Positions 58,245 to 64,000 of a stretch of 64,000 nt of DNA are shown here, piece after piece (the first letter of the stretch is position 1; each line of letters starts with the position of its first letter). Under the pieces are notes generated by a model. The model searched no databases, was not told the origin of the DNA, and was given only the letters and a program-made list of their open reading frames with translations. Source of the stretch: Chamaecyparis obtusa (lineage: Eukaryota; Streptophyta; Pinopsida; Cupressales; Cupressaceae); assembly GCA_027943335.1 (NCBI GenBank), contig BSBK01006022.1:930001-994000 (forward strand). Reading direction: 5' to 3'. Both the position numbers and the translations under genes were made by a program.

Positions 58245-61000
58245 TGTCGAGGGTTCCTCGATGGGGCATTACATCTTGACAACTACTAGTGCATTTGATA
58301 CCTTTGGATTCAATGTTTGTGTTTGGTATATCAGTTGAGGTAGGACTTATATTTTTTTGTAACAATTTCTGTGGCTTCTCTTTGGATGGCTTCTCATCTT
58401 TATGCAGTCATAGTGACATGATGGAGAATGAGATAATTCATACTTGAGATGGTGGTTACTTTGTTTCTTGTTACTCGGTATCTTGACGAAGCACATGGAG
58501 CACTTTGATTCCATGATGATATATGTGGCTAGAGGGGTTATTCACTTGTTCATGTTTTGAGGTTACTTGTTGAGCTCTTTATGCAATGTATTCAACAATT
58601 GGGAGAATTTTGGGAATTAGGTGTAGTACACTTTGCATAATGCTTAGAATATATTATTTATTATTATGTGCGGTGCACCTAAGGGAAACTAGATGGACAT
58701 GCATCATTAGGAGTTAACATTATTGGGGCCACTTTATGTGTTGTATTGTAACATTGAGATTATATCTAATTTGGGCATCACATTAGGATATAATATTGTA
58801 TTTATTTATTGGGGAAAGTAATTTAATAAAATGAAAACTTAATAAGCAATATTAAATATGGAGTCAATGTTTTGTAATCCCATGGTATTCGTCACATAGT
58901 CTTATGTAATACCACTTGGTGATTTTGAGGGGGCTTGTTTCTATAAGTAACCACGTTGATAGTTGTTGAGCGTTGGCTAGTTGGCTTATTTGGCCAAGGG
59001 GTTAAGAGCATCTCTTGTTTAGCATTTGTCAAGGTTTGAAACATGACATGAGATGTGTGATCACATACTTGTTCACAAGGGGTTCTTGTAGAGGGCTCGT
59101 TATTTAGAGATGTTCATACATGTATTGTAATGTTGTATTGTTAAATAATACATGGTGGATGGATGCTTTTAGAGGTTGATTTTTTTTCCCTCGTGAGAGT
59201 TTTCTTAGGGTAGATTTTGTGTCATCTTTGATGGGTTGTCTATTATTTTTCATATAGATTTTGAGTACTTATTTGCATAGATTTCTCTGAGGGGTTATGT
59301 AGCAATTGTCATTATGTAGTTGCATATTTTCCAACAGTTATAAATCTTCAAAATAATTTGGAGGTATGATTGGTAAATCCACATTATTTTTTACATCCAT
59401 TTTAACATTCAACAAAGAATTGCTCTCATTCTCTAACTTGAATCAATCAACTTCCTCTTGGATTCATCTATCTCTAATTGTAAAAGAAATTAGTAGAGGG
59501 AAATACTTGATACATTTTAATTGAGAATTAGCCTATGTACTGTTTATTGGTTATCTTTGATACGTCATTTTACTCTTGAAATTTATCCTTTAGGCTCTAC
59601 CCATATATATTTCTTATTTTAACTAATTCCCAGTTCATCCTTAAGGAGCTAAATTCTTTATCCAAGAAATTATTATGTGCTTATGTTAAAAAAACTAATA
59701 CAATTTGGTTAGGTGGAGAAAAAAGTGTAGGACAAAGAAGAGTGGTATTGTGTTGCCTCTCTGGTTTTTTACATTGCATACCATCATCATCGTCAATTGT
59801 GCTCAACCACTTCAATTATGGGAAGAGACCCAATAATCGACAAGGGATCCAATAACCGCTTAATTAATCTCACATGTACCAATAACTGCTCATTTTATGT
59901 ACCAATAATTGATCATTTTTTAGTTTTTTAGCTTTTTTGATTCATCATTGGCCCATTTGTACACCACTACTAGAGATTTGTGGACCAATATTGGGATATT
60001 TGTGCACCACTATTGGAACATTTGTCCACAAGTACTGGTGATTTTGAGTGAGCAAGTATTGGTGAACTAGGGATCCATTTTTGTACAACAATTTGAAATG
60101 GCCACTTTTTTACCATTTGGTGTTTGACAATCTCTACAAAGAGATCTGTGAATGAAGTTGAAACCTTAGCTTTTAGCAATTAACTCGCATATGGAGACAA
60201 CAACAAAAAAAAGTCAAAATTTGATATACCGTTTACAATCTAGAGGTGCACAAAATTAGGATGTGGGAATTAGGTCTCTTCTCCTACAACCCTTTCAATT
60301 ATTAAAAATATTTTGATTCTAAATACTCTCACTTTGTGTTACAACTTGCTTTACAACTAAAATTCAACAATGCTACTTTAATTCAACAATTATTTTCTTA
60401 GTGAGTTTGCTAACCTTATTTTATTTCTTCTATTTCTTATTAGGGCTCGAATCTCATCAAATCTTCATCATATAAATTTAAACTCATATTTTATAATACA
60501 TCAAGTTTTTTAAAAAAAATCTAAAACTCTTTATTTATTCCCTTACAACATTTAAAACTCATGTGAACGTGAACCCTCCTTCCCCACAAGCGTATATCCA
60601 ATCAACTGAAACCTCCTTTTCTAGAAGGATCTATCCAATCAAATAAAATGTAAACCACACCTAAGAGACGCTTTGACGTGTTTTTTTTAACTCCCCTTTC
60701 TGATTTACATCGGAACCTTTCTACTGCCCACATCTTTTGTTCTCTAGTCATTCTTATCCATATAATCCATGTATTTGAAAGTGCATTAATCCGTATACTG
60801 TTGTACCCTATTTTAAAAGTGATGTAACTTGTCCCTGTATCCTATGTAACAATGCTTTCAAGATTTAAAAAATTGAAAATGCCAAATAACTGAGAGTGTC
60901 CAAGCGTACTATTACATAAGCCATGCTACATAATGAGCTGGATGAGTGGTCCACTTTTAAGTTCCAGTTTGTCCCAGACACAGACACCGCCATTGACCAC
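58245..61000. other. No gene; possible LTR fragment and CCAATA-rich repeats
   Basis: From 58245 to about 59340 the sequence has the look of an LTR (long non-coding, CTCGTGAGAGTTTTCTTAGGG near 59192), but no partner is in the window. Between 59825 and 60060 there are repeated CCAATAACTG- and CACCACTATTGG-like motifs. The rest to 61000 is AT-rich with nothing recognised; 61000-61140 is probably the 3' untranslated region of the gene that follows. Confidence 0.4.
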
Positions 61001-61140
61001 TATTACTGGGATTGAATCAACTTTTGTTTTTGTTTGAAAGGTACAAAGAGCCCAACTACCGGTTACTCTAGGACAAAAGTAGAGATAGTTCCATGACATT
61101 AGATTAGTGATAGAAAACAATTTAGTGTAAGGATCCTACC

Positions 61141-63751
61141 CTAAGCAGCTGCTTTAAGGATACAGGGAAGATCCCTAGCAGGCATTTTATCTGAGGATGA
61201 TGATGTTATAGACAAGGCAGTGCCATTCCGAGCCGCTGTAACCATCTCCAACACATGATCCACTATCACTCCATCAACATTCACTTCCTTTTGCTTTTGC
61301 AGTGCTTCTTCATAGTTGCTGTCCATCCACCGCAGCAGTCAACAGCTTCAGTAACGATGCAGAAAGAAAAGTAAAATTGAAAGCTAGTACTGATCGCTTA
61401 GCAATGAAAAACCCAAAAAACAAAAAGTATTGGGATTGATACTGACTTCAGTTCACCATAAGTGAGGAGGCATAGACCGGCGTCTTTAACTTTAGAGACT
61501 AATCCAGGATTCTCTAAAATTGCTTTTACTTCACTCACTATTCCTTGCAGTCCACCTGCAAATGAAAAAGCAGTCCACTCAGCTTATTACTCCTTACAAG
61601 GCCATCTCTCACCAATGTGGTACAGATCCATAACAAATCGGGTGCCAGTTAAAGGCTCCTTTTGGTCTTTTGCTGTGGACTTCGCATTCACAAGTATTAT
61701 GTTGTGTTTTCAGATTGTCAAAATTAAATTTGTTGATTAAATCACATGAAGAACTGAATTGAATTTGAAAAAGAAACATACATTGAAGGCAAAGATGGAT
61801 TGCACTTTCAATTGAATTTCTTCTTTCGTCCTTGTAGATATGAGTACCACCGTCTGTTAAGAAGAGAACCTAATCACACAAGCGTCATAGTGTAAGCTGG
61901 GGCTAACATTCTTCGTCATATGAAGTGAACCTTACGTAGAAAGAACAACAAAACCAAAGCATCCTTGCTTTATGCTTCATCATGTTAAAATCATAGAGAA
62001 AAATTTCGAAGGTGCTTACGGGGAACTCTGCTTGCATTTTTCGCACTAAATCAACTGCGTCTGGGTGAAAGCTAGAGTAGAAAACTCTTCTGCCCTTTCC
62101 ATACATTTCCACTTCCTAGAAACAAACTTGGGGTTAAAAGCATAAAAAATAAGAACAAGAGACAAATGGCCAATGCAGCATACAAAGATCACCCTACCCT
62201 TAGAACTATAGAAATCACCCTTTGGAGATCCGCTTGAGGGATCTGAGCTTCGTCATCGAATTTCAACTCTATGTTGAATCCAACAGAAAGAGGAATTCTC
62301 TCAAATGCATCCTTAAGAGTACATAAGCAGTCATTCACATTTACAATCCATCTACAGATACTGCCGTCTGACGCTTTTCTAACTAGAGGCCTCTGGATCT
62401 AAATAACAAGAAACCAACATTTATCAGAATGTTGCATTACCAAAACTTGATGTCGTCCGCAAAACTCAAACATCTAAAAGGAGCTCACCTCTAGATCATC
62501 ACCTTGAAACCCTAATGAAAGGTACTCTTCTAGAGTGAGGTCTTCAATACGCCTTGAAATATAAAACCCCTGAAAAGCAAAGGAAAAAAGTTAGAATGGC
62601 CTAGAAACAACGGTAATTGTCGGAGTCCCAGGTCTCCAATGCGCCTCGCACAATGTTATCCCTGAAACAAGGATTATAACAAAGAAAAAGTTAGAATGTT
62701 CCAGAAACAAAAGAGTTGGCCAAGTTCCACAAGGTCCCTACTCCTGCTAGATGGATCAATCACCAACCTATACTACCAGTACCAGAAGTTGACACTTGAG
62801 TAATTTGAAACCCATCATCACTTATATAAACATATAATCTTCAGACCATGAGAGACCTATTTTCAAATACATAATCTGTATGGAATAGAAAAAAATGGAG
62901 AGCAATGCACCTTGTTGTCTATTATGATGTGGTCATCATGGAAGATTACAGCATGGCCATCTTTAGTCACCTGTCACAAATTTGATTTGTGAAAATAACA
63001 CAAGACTTTATATTCAATACATTTGGGCAAACAAAGAAAACCTCAAATAAAGTGAACGGTCAAAAACAACATAGTACAACACAGGAAGACAGGAAATTTC
63101 AAAGACAATACCTGTACATCAAATTCGACAAAATCTGCACCATTCTCTCCAGCTTGCGCCAAAGATTTTATGGTATTTTCCATAACAGAAGGCCTTGTGT
63201 TAGGAGCCTCTCCAGTGATAATAATTTTGTTCTTGCCAGAACCACGATGGCCTATAATAGCAAGTGATTGCTGCCCACCTAGTTTCTTATCTGTTTGAGG
63301 GAAGTTGGAATGAGTACAAACATCAATCAGAACTAAAATTTGCATTGCCCTCATAGGACATGATTCTTACTTAAATTTCCTATGTAGAATGCAGAAACCA
63401 TAGATATTAAGCTTCCAAATTAGAGTATTGAAGAACTTACCACACAAAATTTGAGCCATCCGCGGGCCTGCATATGAGATATTTATATTTGCAGGGGCTC
63501 TAGCTGCTTTTGTTGCAACAGCATCTAAATTTGGACCTTGTGGAAACATTGCTGCAGCAGAAAGAAAAGAGGTTTTTCAAATGCGAGGAGCAGTGATAGC
63601 ATTTCCTACAGAAAAATCCATTCTAGGCAAGTTACAAATTTTAGAAAGTTTTATTGGATCAAAATTGTTTTAAAATATAGTCTTTAAATTCAGTAAATTC
63701 TTTGGATGTGGAAACCTCCAGGTGCCAGCATTGGAGAACGAATAACTGTAA
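61141..63751 (-). CDS. GDPD: Glycerophosphodiester phosphodiesterase, plant GDPD1-3 type; 5' end outside window
   Basis: Hydrolyses deacylated phospholipids such as glycerophosphocholine to glycerol-3-phosphate and an alcohol, in lipid turnover and phosphate salvage. Exons by reading GT-AG borders, in transcript order: 63716-63751, 63441-63551, 63112-63290, 62911-62970, 62489-62569, 62198-62398, 62020-62115, 61782-61869, 61447-61555, 61141-61318 (stop TAG 61141-61143). All phases join and give about 378 residues. Catalytic motifs: GHRGSGKN (His-Arg-Gly), EFDVQVTKDG (Glu and Asp, metal binding) and IFHDDH (second His), then FNIELKFDD, SSFHPDAVDL, FLTDGGT, GIVSEVK and VDGVIVDHV, all typical of the plant family. 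Introns are short (82-341 bp). An ATG at 63549 is not taken as the start, because a 36-nt exon upstream joins it in phase. The true N-terminus, and any plastid signal, lies beyond 64000. No stops: probably functional. Confidence 0.92.
62538..62712 (-). repeat. Partial tandem duplication of a GDPD exon border
   Basis: The segment 62538-62607 (5' half of exon 62489-62569 plus the end of the preceding intron) is repeated in decayed form at about 62630-62712, offset 92-100 bp: GGTCTTCAATACGCC against GGTCTCCAATGCGCC, and AAAAAAGTTAGAATGG against GAAAAAGTTAGAATGT. The copy is non-coding now. Confidence 0.6.
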
Positions 63752-64000
63752 CTGCTTACAATAGAACAAAAAAGCAGATAAGAGAACTGTTGTGAGAACT
63801 TCAAAAAATTTCAAAAAACTATAAACATTCGGAAAAAGAAGCAGAGGTTTTTCAAAAATGAGAGCAGTGACAACATCTAAAGAAAAATTTACGCTCTAGG
63901 AAAACACTAATCTTGGAAAGTTTTATTGAATCAAAATTATGTTTAAATTTTAAAATATATATATTTTAAATTGAATAAATTCGTTGGATTTGGAAACCTA
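63563..64000 (-). repeat. Tandem duplication inside GDPD introns
   Basis: 63563-63720 and about 63838-64000 align throughout (GAGGTTTTTCAAA, GCAGTGA, GAAAGTTTTATTG, ATCAAAATT, GGAAACCT), offset 275-282 bp. The first copy ends at the 36-nt exon 63716-63751; the second reaches the same point exactly at the window edge. Confidence 0.75.

Noticed and set aside
58245..59340. LTR of a specific Ty3 or copia element
   Set aside because: Looks LTR-like, but no partner, primer site or polypurine tract is in the window, so it was left unassigned.
60926..61120. Minus-strand open frame just after the GDPD stop
   Set aside because: No family features; it lies where the 3' untranslated region of GDPD should be.
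63441..63549. ATG at 63549 as the GDPD start codon
   Set aside because: A good acceptor (polypyrimidine, GCAG) precedes it by two bases, and a 36-nt upstream exon joins in phase across GT-AG borders.

Overview
This is nuclear DNA of a land plant with a large, retrotransposon-filled genome. It is AT-rich and spliceosomal introns are visible. Almost all of it is made of plant-type LTR retrotransposons, CACTA transposon relics and LINE debris, with one recognisable host gene at the right edge. Several gag-like families here look to me like those of gymnosperms, but that is recollection; the sequence alone does not fix the species.

Left block (1-26905): a three-layer nest. The oldest layer is a minus-strand Ty3 element of the Tat/Athila type, with decayed gag at 1-1329, a primer-site motif at 1471-1488, and a very long LTR that starts at 1493 and resumes at 23971. 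A plus-strand Ty1/copia element (1797-23965, target duplication AAACT) interrupts that LTR. The 5' LTR of the copia element is in turn interrupted by an almost complete, young plus-strand Ty3/Tat element (2039-17380, target duplication GTAAG, LTRs of 1433 bp with about 9 differences). The Tat gag-pol runs in one frame for 8.2 kb with six internal stops and no frameshift.

Middle block (26906-52043): a broken SET-domain gene (minus), a LINE 3' end (plus), and a minus-strand non-autonomous copia-like element without pol (31061-36750) that carries zinc-knuckle gag and a second ORF behind its own TATA box. Pieces of a CACTA transposase (DUF4218 at 50570-51540 and DUF4216 at 37209-38600, both minus) flank about 12 kb of inserted DNA. 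That insert is a broken gag-like plus-strand gene of unknown family, split by a 6-kb chromovirus (39534-45575, target duplication GAAGG) and by a solo LTR (48330-49324, target duplication TACTT).

Right block (52044-64000): an older, truncated relative of the Tat element (52044-58244), LTR-like and unassigned DNA, and then the host gene. This is a glycerophosphodiester phosphodiesterase on the minus strand, ten exons visible between 61141 and 63751, with its 5' end outside the window. The gene has two intragenic tandem duplications.

I found no tRNA or rRNA genes, CRISPR arrays or bacterial-type systems. The observations I rate highest are: copies of the complement of the primer-binding site in the 3' untranslated part of the Tat element; 21-22-bp leader arrays and a shared leader ORF in two Tat relatives; and the two poorly characterised gag-like genes that have their own TATA boxes.
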